Shown here piece by piece: positions 23,401-35,284 of a DNA stretch of 64,000 nt. The stretch's first letter is position 1. Each line of letters begins with the position of its first letter. The position numbers and the translations under genes are program-made. The notes beneath the pieces are model-generated. The model was given only the letters and a program-made list of their open reading frames with translations, had not been told where the DNA came from and did no database searches. The stretch is from Trametes villosa (taxonomy: Eukaryota; Basidiomycota; Agaricomycetes; Polyporales; Polyporaceae). Location: contig PUDQ02000016.1 in the NCBI GenBank assembly GCA_002964805.2, positions 620,001 through 684,000 on the forward strand, in the 5' to 3' direction.

Positions 23401-24164
23401 CCGACGCCGGCACTGCAACAACGAACTCTAGAGACTCGGATGAACGCCGCACGGCGCGCGCGGAAGGCCCGAACACATCGACCCAAACCTCCACTCCCGA
23501 TCTCCTCTCCCGTCCATTCGCGGGGCAATCGTCACAGCAATCGTTTCACTCCACATCCACTCCGGGTCAGCTCATCGCGCCCATCGTACCGCCCTACCCC
23601 AGCAGCGACACTTTCACGTTCGCTCCGCCGCACAACCCGAGCTTCCCGCCGCGCTTTCCTGACGGGCCCCTCTCCTCCGGTTGGACGCCTTCCGTCGGTG
23701 GGCAGCCCCAGCAAGAACGAGCCATGCAGCAGTCTTCTTCCACATCTGCCCGGCCGGGCTTCAACTATTCGCCTTTGGACCCTTCGTCCCAGGCCTGGGG
23801 TAGCAGCGCAGGAAGCAGCTTTGGGAACGCAAACCAGAGCATCGCGGCGCAGCCAGACAGCTTGAGGACGGCGCCCTCGGGCTCCGCTTCGTTTGGCACG
23901 CTGAGTGGCTTTGGCGATGGGGGATTCGGAGAGCTTCCGATGGACTTGTCGGGGTTTGGGGGTAATGAGCTTGGGTTGCCGGACTGCGCGTTTGTGGACG
24001 ACACGATGATGATGTGGTCTAACGCACCGGCAACGTTCGGGTGAGTACTCACTTAGCTAGCGAGTCGGGTGTTTTATTGACAAGACCGGTGAATTCTCAG
24101 GTGGCAGGATTGGGACGTGTACTTCAACTCGATGAGTGGATCGCAACATCAAACTGGTAGTTAG
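20423..24164 (+). CDS. Zn(II)2Cys6 transcription factor with fungal_trans domain
   Basis: Starts MSSADEDGPTDARR. The binuclear zinc cluster is split by introns: RACDYCRRKK, IKCDGPRMPNKRC and SKCVSLRAEC supply all six Cys. A linker and coiled-coil segment follow (YVENLERRLQRMEEVLSKL). The middle regulatory domain has LVKKYFRHENDFAPLLHEPSF, VGLGLRRAMDVG-HR and GLGRPPCIHEEDYD, the signature region of fungal_trans (PF04082). The C-terminal 240 residues are Ser/Pro/Gln-rich, ending after an intron at 24164. There are about a dozen GT-AG introns of 50-75 bp. Expected to bind CGG-type sites as a nuclear regulator; no target pathway can be read from the neighbours. Confidence 0.9.
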
Positions 24165-24986
24165 ATGCTGCTACTCGACCAGCGGTGTTTTGTAGTAGGG
24201 TGGATTCGTGCCATGACTCGGAATCTCAAGCTGCGCCGCGGCTTCTCGAACCCGGGGCGTATATTCATGTCAGTATCCATCACCCTCCCCCGCTCATCCA
24301 CGTTCTGCAACACACATCAATGTATGCTTTCTGTATATCTACCTGTGGTGCCCCGGCTGAAAGTTCGGCTCACTACCGCGCGGTGATGAGGCCGGAAGGG
24401 GGAGTCTGAGGCACTAGTACTACCACCCACAACAGAATGTCAGAAATACGGGCTCGTCTACTCCTTCCCACCACGGATCGGTGACGGCCCGCAGCAGGCA
24501 CTGAATAGAGGCTTGCTGCTTTTGTTGGGAATCGAACGGGTCAAAGGTCCCGGTGTACAGCTCAAGCGCGGGTGCATGTCCTAGAACGCAGGTCGCAGGT
24601 GCGGCGCGCTGGGTATGCTCTTTTGGCCGCAGACCTCTTCCCGTTCGCCGCGCACCTCTTCCCGATCGCTGTGCACTCGCACCTCGGAATAGCACACGCC
24701 TCCTCATCTCCTGTGCCTTTGTCAGAGTCGTTCTGCTTGACTGCCACCATGGGCAGGCCACGCGACGGGAGGTCGTGCGGTTCGGTGTAGGGGAGCGCGC
24801 AACGCATCTGGGGCGAGGACTCCGCGCGTGTGGATACGGCAGGGGCAGGGCGGCCCCGACAGTCCAGAGCGGGGTGGCGACCAGAAATGCGCGTGATGTC
24901 GCCGCGGTGGAGCATGTCCGAGTGGGAGGTGGACGAGCTCGACAGGCCCGCGGCGCAGGCGAAATTGTATGCCCAATGCAACTGCC
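24165..24986. other. Intergenic region
   Basis: Holds the 3' flank of the transcription factor and GC-rich sequence with overlapping ORFs on both strands. Possible further exons of the minus-strand gene at 24987-25391 may lie here (for example LPMVAVKQNDSDKGTG near 24,750), but splice sites could not be settled. Confidence 0.35.
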
Positions 24987-25391
24987 CTACGGAAAGGTGC
25001 GTCTCGCGCGAGCGGAACACGTCCACCCTTTGGGACCGTCCGCAAGCTGGTCAGCGTGCGCGCGAAGGACTGTTTGGCGCATGCGACGGGCTATGTGGCA
25101 TGCGGCTGCAGGGAGCCCTGGTGGTTCTGGTAGCACGGCTGCAGCGAGTGCTGCGAGGCGTATTGTGTCCACTGTCGGTGAGTACATGCGGAAGGATGTG
25201 CTCAGCAGGATGCACGGCATGGGTGGAAATCAAGACTCACCCGCGGACATGGGCGAGGACAGCGGCGAGGGAAGCGCCAGGAGCCTGGCAACATAGAGTA
25301 CGGCAAAGAAGAGCGCGAAATAGACGGCGATCCTGAGCCGGCGATCGACGCACTCTGCATGTCCGGCGAGAGCGACGTGAGAGAAAGACAT
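24987..25391 (-). CDS. Putative signal-anchor membrane protein (partial model)
   Basis: Exon 1 (25391-25241) starts MSFSHVALAGH and has a clear hydrophobic segment, RIAVYFALFFAVLYVARLLAL, about residues 20-40, preceded by arginines. It ends at a strong GTGAGT donor. An acceptor after ACCGACAG near 25,170 continues the frame through an Ala/Pro-rich segment to a stop at 24987, or to a further donor GTAGGG just before it. No family recognised. The topology suggests one membrane span near the N-terminus. The 3' end is uncertain. Confidence 0.35.
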
Positions 25392-25784
25392 CACATATGT
25401 TATAATTTGAAGAAATGCAACAGGGCGAGCATCCAGCGGTCTGACTATCCCATCCGCCCCAAATGTTCCCCAGCGAGCTACTCCTACGACCAGACAGGAA
25501 CATAACGAAACCCATCTAAGAGGAAAGGCCCCGCTGCTTCAGTCATTTCGAGCTGTGCCTGCTCTTTGTTGGTAATGTGTGAACCAAACTTCGTCGTCTT
25601 GATCTTGAAATATCTGCAGTGCCGGCGCAACACACATCGTCACGCCGGTCTGCACTCGGTATTGCCGGGGGGATACGCGAGGACGCGCTTGCATGCACCG
25701 ATCATTTGCTACAGAAAGGGAGGGGGTTCACTGGCAATGTTCGAGAACATGTGCGGGGGTCACGTACGTTGCTTGACATGTCCT

Positions 25785-26968
25785 TTACCTCTGACGTCCG
25801 CCCCTCATACAGTTGCCGGTGTCCCGGTGCCTCTTGAGGGCGTCGCTGCGGGCGAAGCTACGCCCGCAGGGCCGGCAAAACCTTCTCATGGTTTTGGTGT
25901 GGCATCCCGCGATGTGCTTCGGTATGTTATCCCACTGCATGGGATCGCGCCCGCAGTGATCGCCCCACTGACATTGGACACGATCCCTTCCGCCCGGGGG
26001 GCTCCCCTGGAAGTGATGGTCACGGAGGTGCCGACGTATTCCCGCGCAGGTATTTTCTGGTAGCATCAGGTGACAGCCGTCCCACTCGCAGGGCGTTGTG
26101 GAAGCGCGAACGTTCCCAGAGCGTGATGCCGAGGGCTGTGACGCATTACTGGGAGGGGCAGTGTTGTGCGGCGGGTACGGTAGGCTGTAGTCGCCGGTAT
26201 CATCGGCGAGTGTGCTGCGGGACGATTGAGATGCGTGCGGGCGATCGTAGCCATCTCCACAGAGATAGCCTGAGTGGTTGGCAGGTAAGGCCTCATGGTG
26301 ACGATTGGCAGAAGGGTTCGGTGATGTGCATACGACCGCCGGCCCAGGGATAGGCAAGTGGTGCGGCGCCGAGGGGACGATCACGCGGCGCGGTGAAGGA
26401 GCGGTGTGGTACAGGGAGCTAGACCATTTCATCAAGTTGAAGTGGTCGCTGGGGAAAGGAAAGATAACTTACGACAGTCCGTACTCCGGCACTGTGTGAG
26501 GGAGGTTGGGAGGTACCACGGTATAACCATCGCCAGAGATGCCGGGCGGTAGGAAATCCGAGGCAGAGATGCCGTCGGCGAGCGGGAGCTCCAAGACCCA
26601 CCCCAAGAACACGTTCTGCTCGGTATCACAGCCGTGATTGTGAATCGGGCTGATCGAGACGTGAGCAGGGTAACCCTCGTACGAAACGAATAGGCTTACG
26701 GTAAGTCCAGACGAACACCGTAAGCTCCCTCCGTGACAAGGCCGCTCGACTGCCAGTGGGGCCCAGAGTAGCTCTCGTCGGGAGGTTGCGTAGTCGGATT
26801 CACGCAGCTTGTTGAGATCGCCGAGCAATAGGAATCGGCGGATAAGCTGCGATGCGCAAGGCGGATATTCTTCGCTTCGAGAAATCATTTTATCACTCAC
26901 CAGTATGATGAGCCGTCATCAGACGAGGAGCTGTTGCCCGACGAGTGGTGAGAATTGTTGTAAGACAT
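25785..26968 (-). CDS. C2H2 zinc-finger protein
   Basis: Starts MSYNNSHHSSGNSSSS at 26968. The frame runs through three introns: one with donor GTGAGT after the Ser-rich start, one with donor GTAAGC near 26,700, and a 54-bp intron ending GGTCTAG near 26,420. All keep the frame. The C-terminal 110 residues carry three zinc-binding units: CEWDGC followed by HLRDHH, CQWGDHC followed by HIAGCH, and FCRPCGRSFARSDALKRH. The last fits the C2H2 linker and finger pattern. The protein ends RGGRQR at 25785. It is likely a DNA-binding regulator; such Agaricomycete three-finger proteins with a long disordered N-terminus are poorly characterised. Confidence 0.75.
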
Positions 26969-27097
26969 CTTGCTAACCAGCCCTGAAACTCCGTCGTAGG
27001 TCAACAAGGCAACTCTCGAGGGAGATCAATGGGAGATACCGCTCGTCGACGGTGGGCGCAATGGAGATCACGCTGACGTTACAGGGGAGCTTGAGAA

Positions 27098-27140
27098 GGG
27101 GGGGCTTGCGAGGGGGGCTTGCGAGGGGGGGCTTGCGAAA
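27098..27140 (+). repeat. G-rich tandem repeat (unit GGGGGGCTTGCGA)
   Basis: Three near-identical 12-13 bp units, each a run of six or seven G followed by CTTGCGA, then GGGTGGGG. Four G-runs within about 60 bp could form a G-quadruplex on the plus strand. Confidence 0.8.
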
Positions 27141-28197
27141 GGGTGGGGAGCTGAGAGGGCGGTCGGCATCCCGTAGTATACTTGGCAGGTATCCCTGACC
27201 TTGTGCATACCACACGCATCCTGTCAACGCGCATTACGATCAGGTCCCGCCACAATAAATTGGACTACGTAAGTCTCATGGGACCTATGAAGGGCCTCAG
27301 CCCGGCGTCTTACGAAAAGGAGGATGGAAGAGATCCATCCAGTGAATCGAGCGCTGGATGAAAGGCACAGGAATGGGGGGGGGGGCAGCGTGCAAGAGAA
27401 CCAAAGTCACCATATCCGCGCAGAAGCACAATCAATGTAGGGAGGCAAGGCGAGCTGGGTCGGGACTCCTTGAAACGATTGGATGACAGAGTCACGCACC
27501 TCGCTGCAGGATATCTTCCTCATGGCGCTGCACAGGCATTATGACGTCTTCTGCGGCAGCTCCAGGTCCCATGGTCGTTCATGTCGGCGCATGTACCGTA
27601 ACGTCAACGCATGGTGCTGACCGTGTCGGGTAAGAGAACAGGCCCGCCATTCCAATAATTGGAAAAGGTCGATATGCCATATTATGATGCTACGGCTGGG
27701 CGCTGCAAGGGACGGCATCGGGTAATTTTGCAAGACAACTAGAGAAGTATTCGACGACACTTGCCTTGTATTACAGACCTCCTGGCGCAGATGCTTACAC
27801 TGCTAGTGGCAGACGCACAGGTTCGGTTGCGGTATCCGGAGATGATGGAGTAACGAGCTGAAAGCCGTTTACTGTGAGCGCTAGACAGTGGGAACCGCCG
27901 CCGGCGTACCACCGAGACGCTGGTGGGTTCCCCGCGACGTCCGCGTCAAATCGCGGGTCGAACCCCCCGGAGATGATTCACTCGAGGGCACCACGGTGTT
28001 CGTACATTCAACGAATCGCAGGCTCGTTGGGATTGTAAGTTCAAGGGTACAGACGCCGCAAGAGCGACTGTGTGCTCGTAATCTGAGTGCTCTACGGAAG
28101 CGCCAAGGGTCCATGTATCGTCGGGGAAAACACAGTGCTGAAAGCTACAACTGCGCATGCACCGCAGGTATCTAAGCGCTGCACGACGGAAATTGTA

Positions 28198-29630
28198 TCA
28201 ATGGAACCTCGCGATATCTAGAACCACGATACCACCCGGCGCAACCAACCAACGGGTGCTGGGCGCGCCGACCCGCATCCAAACAAATTTGTCTACCGCG
28301 CTCCGAGGCGGGGTCAGTGCCCGGATCAGGGCAGCGTGGCGTGGCGTGCATTGCTTATACTGACGGCGGCAATGGAAGGAGGTATCTGCCTTATTCAAGC
28401 AGTACGCATGCATTCCCAAGAGCCAACTCCGCACCCTCGGGTAGCAGGCATTGCCAGCCGTTCGGCGCATACGTAACTGAACGAGCTTCCCAGACTCGTG
28501 CCAAACGGTGCACGTTGGGGGTTCGTTAACGGAGAAGCTCAAGACATGAGTAGCCAGAAAGAGTCGTACCTCAAAGCAGACGGAAGGCGGACATGCGTCT
28601 AGCACGTTCACCTCACCACCATCGCACGAGCGGGGCAGCCCTAGGAACGATTGTCTTCCACCCCCGAACATGAGGCTGGTTTACGAGCCTAGGGCAGCCC
28701 AGGCGTTTGATCTGTGGACAGGGGGAAAAGTCTTGAAGCGAGCGGGCGGGCACCGGCAGACAGGGCCGCCGATGCAGCACCAACGGACCCGGCGAGCCCA
28801 GTGACGATAACCTGTAGTAAAGTGAGAGATCGTTGATGCGTGCCTCGGACTAAATGGGTATTGCAATAACTCACCACAGTGAGGCTATACCACGTCCCAC
28901 GAATACTTGAGGCGCGGACGGGGGATACCATGTCCTCCGTTGATCAGGGGACGTGGGACGCCTCCCGGGCTGCACGATTCGCGACTAAGGGCAGCGGCCA
29001 CCGCAGCGGTTGTGTTCCTGTGCGCAGGCTGTGACTGCATCCATTCCTTCGCGGTTTTCATCGGTTCTGGTTGACATCTTCGTATATCTCATGCCGTTCA
29101 TGCCGCCAGAGGAAGTATGCAGGCCTCTCTTCGGTGCCTGGCCTGGACATTCGCGCCGGAGCGTGCGGAGAGCCAATCCCGCACCGCTCGTGCGTCGACC
29201 GCATTCTCAGGAGGACAGCGCAGGACAGCGCGGATCTCGACTCTGCACGGGAAAACGTTTCCTCGAGCGCCGTCGCCTCCCAGAGCGGAAACCTGAGAGC
29301 GCCGCTCACGGCAGAGGTGTCCACGGCCATAGTCACCGGACCGGCTGCGAAGTCTGAGAATACGTGAGTGTGCATCTCGAGAAGGAGGGTCGGATGAGGC
29401 ACTTCTGCGATTGAAGAGAAGCCTCACCGGTCACCCTTCATACCGAGACCGAGCGTTCGGTATCCGCGCAGCCGCAACGATGTCCGGCGCCGAACGCGAG
29501 GTGAAGGAACCCGACGGGTCGTAGTTCCGCTTACACTGTCATGAGCGGCGCGGGAGGAACGAGGCAGTGACGTGAGAGTGGTGCGCGGACGCGCGAGGAC
29601 AGACGCGATGCGACGCGCGTATGCAATCAC
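28198..29630 (-). other. Coding-like minus-strand fragments
   Basis: Several minus-strand ORFs have protein-like composition: one near 28,800 with VIVTGLAGSVGAASAALSAG, one from 28671 starting MFGGGRQSFLG, and one near 29,350 with ALRFPLWEATALEETF, preceded by a plausible GTGAGG donor and CTCAG acceptor. I could not join them in one frame. They may be a real but unresolved gene or a decayed one. Confidence 0.25.
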
Positions 29631-30277
29631 GTTGCCGCGGGCGTGTGCAGGAGAGCGATGCGGGGCCCAATGCGCACATGAACATGTGAGGCGGTGGATG
29701 CAGGCGCGAGCAGTGCAGGTGCATGCATGGCCTATGATGCTGTCTCCGCGCTCTTAAACGTATACTTCGCTGGGGCGAGATGGACGCCTCCAGCCTACAC
29801 AGCGAGGAGAGGGGTACGTGCAATGGCCGCACAGTCAACCAGCGGGTAGACGGACGCGCGAGGCCTACTCGATCACAAGCGGGGGAGACCATGTTCCCGA
29901 TGGGCCTGGTCCGGACGACCGCTTCCACATTTCCTGAGCCCGCCCTTCCACATCTACTACCTCCTGACGCGGGAACGAACGATGCTTGAGGGCCAGGCGA
30001 GTGCGGGACGGCAGACCGCCGACGGTCGTAGCGCCCATTATGGAGGGCGCTCCCAACGGCCGGCGGCCACAGCCATTAGCAGAGCGGCCCAACTGAAGAA
30101 GAAAGAGACCTGCTACTCACATTGGCTCGAATGGGGATAGAGCGGAATGGGAGGCTGCTCACACTGCAACCGTGACGACGCTACGGCGGCTGCTCTCCGC
30201 GCGTCATGTGTATGCATAAGATAAAGCATCCCGGTGCGCCGCCCATCCAGGTATAGCAGCTTGCGTCGCGGGGTGTG

Positions 30278-30407
30278 CGTGGCCATAGAAAACGCCACGA
30301 AGTCGGACGCGAGAGCAGGACAAGCGCCGGAATCTGGCCAGAAGTGGTCGTGACGTCATCGACTGTAGCGCTGGCAACCGACGTCGCGGCGCAGAGGCTG
30401 TATAAAG
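30278..30407 (+). repeat. Dispersed repeat with CRE and TATA-like words, copy 2
   Basis: Partner of 12071-12186. The CRE palindrome TGACGTCA is at 30351-30358 and TATAAAG at 30401-30407. Confidence 0.65.
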
Positions 30408-31080
30408 TTACTTGACGCTAGCTTATCCGTGCGTGAACCCCACCTAAAATCAAGGCAATTAACTTGGACTTGCGTGACGGCGCTTGCGGTGATCCCACAG
30501 CGTGCGTGGGCGCTAGATTTGCCCTCCTCACTGCCTGCGGCAGTCTTGGCGCCGTCATTACCACTGAGCTCGTCGTGTTCGCGGCGCTCGCCATCGTCTT
30601 CCCCTTCGTCGTCAATGTCAACTCCCGTCATCTTTCTCTCTCGCTACTGCTCCCTTTCCTAGCTCCCTCACAGGATGTACGTATATCTGTACCGCATTCT
30701 AATGCTGTATACCTCAATATAAGTAGTACAAGGTGGTATAAGTAACACTGGGGCGAGGCTGAGCCTTCTCTTATTCGGGGAACTAACATATGTAACATAT
30801 GGCGAGGTATACAGAAGCTATCCTTTACTTGTAGTCCGTTGAAGGCCTGCTGTATTGCGGTAGGCGGTCTGAACGATGGATCTTCGCGGATGGACGGTAC
30901 CTCATGCAAGGCCACGCAAGGTGCTTGGGCGCCTAATTTCACTCAGCATCGAGGGGCCCTTTGACGTTGTTCTCGCTCATCTACAGATATTCAGAGCATA
31001 CAGTGAGCTTGCTTAGCTGTGTATGAACACCTTGAGATAGCTTTATCACGTTCAGACAGAGAGAGGCTGCTACAATGAGC

Positions 31081-31200
31081 CCACGCAAGTTCACGCAAGT
31101 CACGCAGGGTCACGCTAACTTGGCGTCAAATTAACTTGTCCTGCCAAAAACGCTAATCCACGCACGCCACGCACGTTTTGTAAGGGCCACGCACGTAACT
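31081..31200 (+). repeat. Cluster of CACGCA-type short repeats
   Basis: Within 120 bp there are seven copies of CACGCA or CACGCT: two CACGCAAGT side by side, CACGCAGGGT, CACGCTAACT, then CACGCACGC, CACGCACGT and another CACGCACGT. AT-rich words (AATTAACTTG) lie between. An inverted ACTTGCGTGA with the same AATTAACTTG word occurs at about 30,455-30,480, in the opposite orientation. Confidence 0.55.
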
Positions 31201-33004
31201 CAAGCTAAAATGTGAACCGTCGCGGCGCAAATTCTGTCCTTTGCCTTTGCCTTCACCCGCTCACTCGACGTCGGCGCCTCGGCAACGACTACGCTGCTCT
31301 TATTCTTCTTTATGATCTCGGGCTGGCCCATGCCAAGTATAACTGCTCCATTCCACCTCGACTTTGTACGGCGCAATTATCCCCGGTACTCTGACTTCGC
31401 CAGACAACTCCCCGCGGACGTCGGTACTCTGCAACACCAAGGGGCCACACAACGAGAAGTTGCATCTGGCGTTCAGGTTAGCACCAAACAAGACTATGTG
31501 CGACCCCTCGGCTTTTTCATTCTTCATTCAACGTCTCTGCAGTAGCCACTCTTGTCCAGCGGTGTGCTCTGCCAGTGACGTTGTCTCTCGTACGCATGGT
31601 ATGTCTCACTTCATCCGTCCTCACCGGACAGGCGAATGGATAGCAGTCTGAACGCCGAGAGCTAACCCGTACGCCTAGCTGCGCAACTGATGTGTTGCAA
31701 GGGTGTCAGTTCTAACTTCCACACGGACAACCCGATATCGACCTTTTCCTCTCGGTGCACTGCTTCTCGCGTTCTTAGACTCGGGTTCCTGCACTCTCCT
31801 CGAGGCCCTCGGAGGACACTTGTAGCCGTCCTCGCTACTCGCTTGCCCAGGACATCCCTGGTGCTCGATCACGCCTTGCATGTCGTGTACGGTGCGCTAC
31901 TTCCACACATCTCGCCCGTGCTCTAGCGTACTGACGCGTTTGCCGTTTCGCCCTTCTCATCATGTAATCTGACGTACCAATCGCATGCCCTACCACCTCG
32001 TACACGCCCCGTCTTGTGCGCCCACGCCGCGCGATTGCAATGGCATCCTCCGCTGGGTATCTCACTTACAACATATCGGGCGTACCTGCTGCTCTGATAG
32101 GCGTGCACTACTCAGGCCACCCTTCGCGCTTCCCGTCTGCACCTTCCTGCGCCGTTCGAAAGCAGCCTTCGCCACCCTGATTGTATACAACCTCTGGATC
32201 GCCTGCGTCGCCATCCGGCAACGACAGTTCGCCGTATCTCGCTCGTCCTACCCTCCTCCGCTCCCTCTCCTAGCACCACAGTCTCCCGGACATCGCGGCC
32301 TCCTACCTGAGGACTTATGGAAGAGCAAGCCGTGTAGCGGGACCCGCCGTACTCTGGCCACCCCGCATACCTTCTCCCGGGATCGCACCGCACCCTCGCG
32401 TGCAGCCGGCGCACGGATCTCAGGATGTAGCCCGCGAAGAGCTCTGCAAGGGCGGTCGCGAGCACGAGGCTCGGTACAACGTCCACCTACTCGTGCTGCA
32501 CTGGTATCTTCTTCCATCCCGCTCCCTTCACCACTTGTGCCGCAAGTCTACAATGCCCCGCTGCGTGTCCTGGTCCTGAGGCGCCCGCAATGCCGCTCCG
32601 TCTACTGTCTTCTGGTACCTCTCGGACCTTGACGTTCATGGTTCTTACGTCAACCACCGCACGCCGACTACATTGCTCAGCACAGTCTCGCTACCCGTCC
32701 CGCTCAAAATTGATTAGAACATCCGCTCTGTCGCTTATTCTTAGGTTTCATGTGGCTAGCAACCTCTCACAACCCGTACTCTGTGCTGCGACGCCTCGCC
32801 TTGGACTCCGTACCCTCGCGCGGCCTGAACCCCTGTACGACGGGATCCTCAAGCTATGACGCAACACGCTCTTACTCGGTAACTCGGTGAGTGTCTTGCT
32901 ACTCGAAGGCGCTGCGGAAGTCGGATCAGCACACTGACTTACCGCCGGGGAGCCTTGCCCTCAGTTCGCTCCGGCCCTCGCTCTCCCCTCCGCATTTACT
33001 CTCC

Positions 33005-33310
33005 TGCAGCCGTGCGAGTACTCTCCTGGTGTGCAGCGCACACAAGCGTTGGCCGCCGTCGGCGCACAGTACGTGCTCAACGCGCATATCGTTCGTGGGA
33101 CGCTGATGAATATGTACCCTGTGTCATGTCCTCGCTTTCACTGGCTGCCTATGCGAGCGCCCCCTTTCGGACGCCCTCCGTCTCGCGGTCGAGCACTTGT
33201 CATACTCCATCTGGAGACATGTCGGTCTGGGCCCGGAACGTGGAGCGTCGTCCCTCGCGACTCGTCTCACACCCGCGCTCGCGCGCAATACCCCGATATT
33301 CACATTCGCC
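33005..33310 (+). repeat. Diverged pyrimidine-rich dispersed repeat, copy 2
   Basis: Partner of 13770-14060, as described there. Confidence 0.45.
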
Positions 33311-35284
33311 GGCTGCGGAGGGCTTCGAGCGCCGCTGTTGCTTTCCCCCGCGGAGACGCGTTTGCCATCTGTACCTCGCGGCCGATGTTCCACCTCGATG
33401 GCCCTGCTCCTGTCCAGGCGCGATGGATCCTCGACGGACGTCCCTCATTACCATTACGGAAGACCAGCCCGACGAGTTGTGGTTTCCCCTGTAAACGGCG
33501 AATTTGTGTCCCTTACAGTGGGTACTCTTACTTTGAATTGCCACGCCTTTCTCACAACCTGCCTCCCACCTTCGCCAGCGTCTTAAAGGACTCGCTACAG
33601 ACCTCCTGCGGCCGCGACCTATGTCCGTATAGGCTATCGGTTAGTAGGCGCTTGCAATTTTGCTGATGCAGGACGTCGCGCGGCGATCCGAGTCACCCTC
33701 GCTCAAGCTACGATGTGCGCTTTCGCTCATGGGATCGCATAACAGGCGTTGAACCCGACATTTGTGTTGCGCCTGAGAACACTTTCAGTAGGGTATGTTG
33801 AAGATCTCACTTGAAGTGAGGTCGCACCTCCGCTGACCTCTGCCGCCACGCCCCCCGGCCTAGACATCAATTCCAATTTAAGTTTCGCTAAATCAAGATG
33901 ACACGCTGGTCCATGCGCGAGGTATCCTCCTCCGGCGCGATCGTGTAGGTGCGACGCTCCCGATTGTGTTCGTGCTTCTGCCAAACTGATGTTTGTACCC
34001 CTCTGTCGGTCGTCCTGCGAGGAGTCATTGACGGCAGCCGACACTACGACGATCGCAATCCCGTGCTTCAAGGGTACAGATGCATGAGTCGCCAGGCAGT
34101 ACTCTCTGTCGATCCTCGACGCGGTGCTGGGCGGCCGCGGCGTGAACTGCTTACGTACACGACGCATCAGAGATAGGACCAGTAGGACGCGAGTGTTCGG
34201 GCGGGCGAGCGCGAGGGAATCTGTATCGTACAACGCTGGACGTGTATGAGAACTTCATTGGTACTCTGAGTGTTGAAGCCCAGACTGCAGATGCCGAGAG
34301 GTCAACCGCAAGGACGATCCAGCGTATGTAGCGTATCCGGTATACAGTGGAGGCTTCAGATGGGCCGACACGAGGCGACGTGAAGGATATGGAGACGAGG
34401 AGAAACGGTCGTAGACCATATATGGGGAAGAGTGGGTACATAGAGAGCGCGACGGAGGGCCTGGGCGTGTATCGTGCAAGAAGTGGTACGAATGGGGACG
34501 GGGGCGAGGCGGGAGACAACGTAGGCATGTATCGTACATCACAAGAAGGGGGCAGGGAGTGCAATACGCGCAATCAGGGAAGTGGGGAAGCGGGGGAGAG
34601 AGCGAGACGAAAGGCCGCTTCAGGATGAAGGAGGGAGGCCGCATGCGAGCTGAACCGCTGCATAGCCCTACCCGCCAGGCGAGACGCGCGATGCGCGATA
34701 GACAGGGAGACGACGGCCTCCGCGGCGTGCGTCATTTGGTATTGATACGAGTGTGAGGCAGCATGGGCTACGCTTTAGGCACGTGTCGAGAACGCGTCGA
34801 GAGAAGCCGTGGCTGCCACAGGATGGACGATTTGGGTGTATGCTTCAGCGCGGCGTGAGTATAGTGACGGGTGCAAAGTTGAATCCTTACGTGCCCTGGG
34901 ATCGTGAAACATCTGCGCGTGAGTTCGGAAGCATGGGCGTCGGAAGGTGCCACACGCTGGATAGAAGTGCTGGGGGATGCGAGAGCGCTGCGGACGGTCG
35001 AATGGTGGTAATGCCGAAAGAAGGGGATGCATATTGGGGGCGAGGGCTGGAGTGCTTGCGGAGGGAGGATTTGGAGCTGACTATAGGTGAGAAGCGGGAT
35101 AAGGAGCCTGCAGAGCTGTGATCCGAAGTAGCGCGTGTGGTTCAACGCGTCCCGCTCGAAGGGCAGGAACGCGTATCGATAGGGTAGTGTTGAGCTACAA
35201 GATGAAACTCCATATGTAGCAGACATTGTGTCGAAGGCTCACAGAGAAGGCGATGGCATCCGAAGGCGACGGGAGAGGGTATCC

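Larger units (their letters stand above)
26969..35284. other. Long gene-poor stretch with dispersed repeats
   Basis: No complete gene could be assembled in 8.3 kb. It contains a G-rich tandem repeat (27098-27140), an 11-bp G run (27375-27385), coding-like minus-strand fragments at 28198-28931 and 29058-29630, the second copy of the CRE/TATA repeat (30278-30407), a cluster of CACGCA words (31081-31200) and pyrimidine-rich repeat sequence at 31.9-33.7 kb. At 34.15-35.23 kb the strand bias is reversed (purine-rich plus strand), as if the same kind of repeat had inserted in the other orientation. Confidence 0.45.

Noticed and set aside
24553..25336. Plus-strand ORFs of 247 and 168 residues
   Set aside because: Skewed composition and no exon partners; the minus strand has a better start with a membrane segment.
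26432..26490. A 24-bp intron in the C2H2 gene
   Set aside because: Too short; a 54-bp intron with the same donor and a TCTAG acceptor keeps the same frame and fits the size of neighbouring introns.
27945..27970. GGGTCGAACCCCCC resembling a tRNA T-loop
   Set aside because: The flanking stem does not pair properly and no anticodon arm is present.
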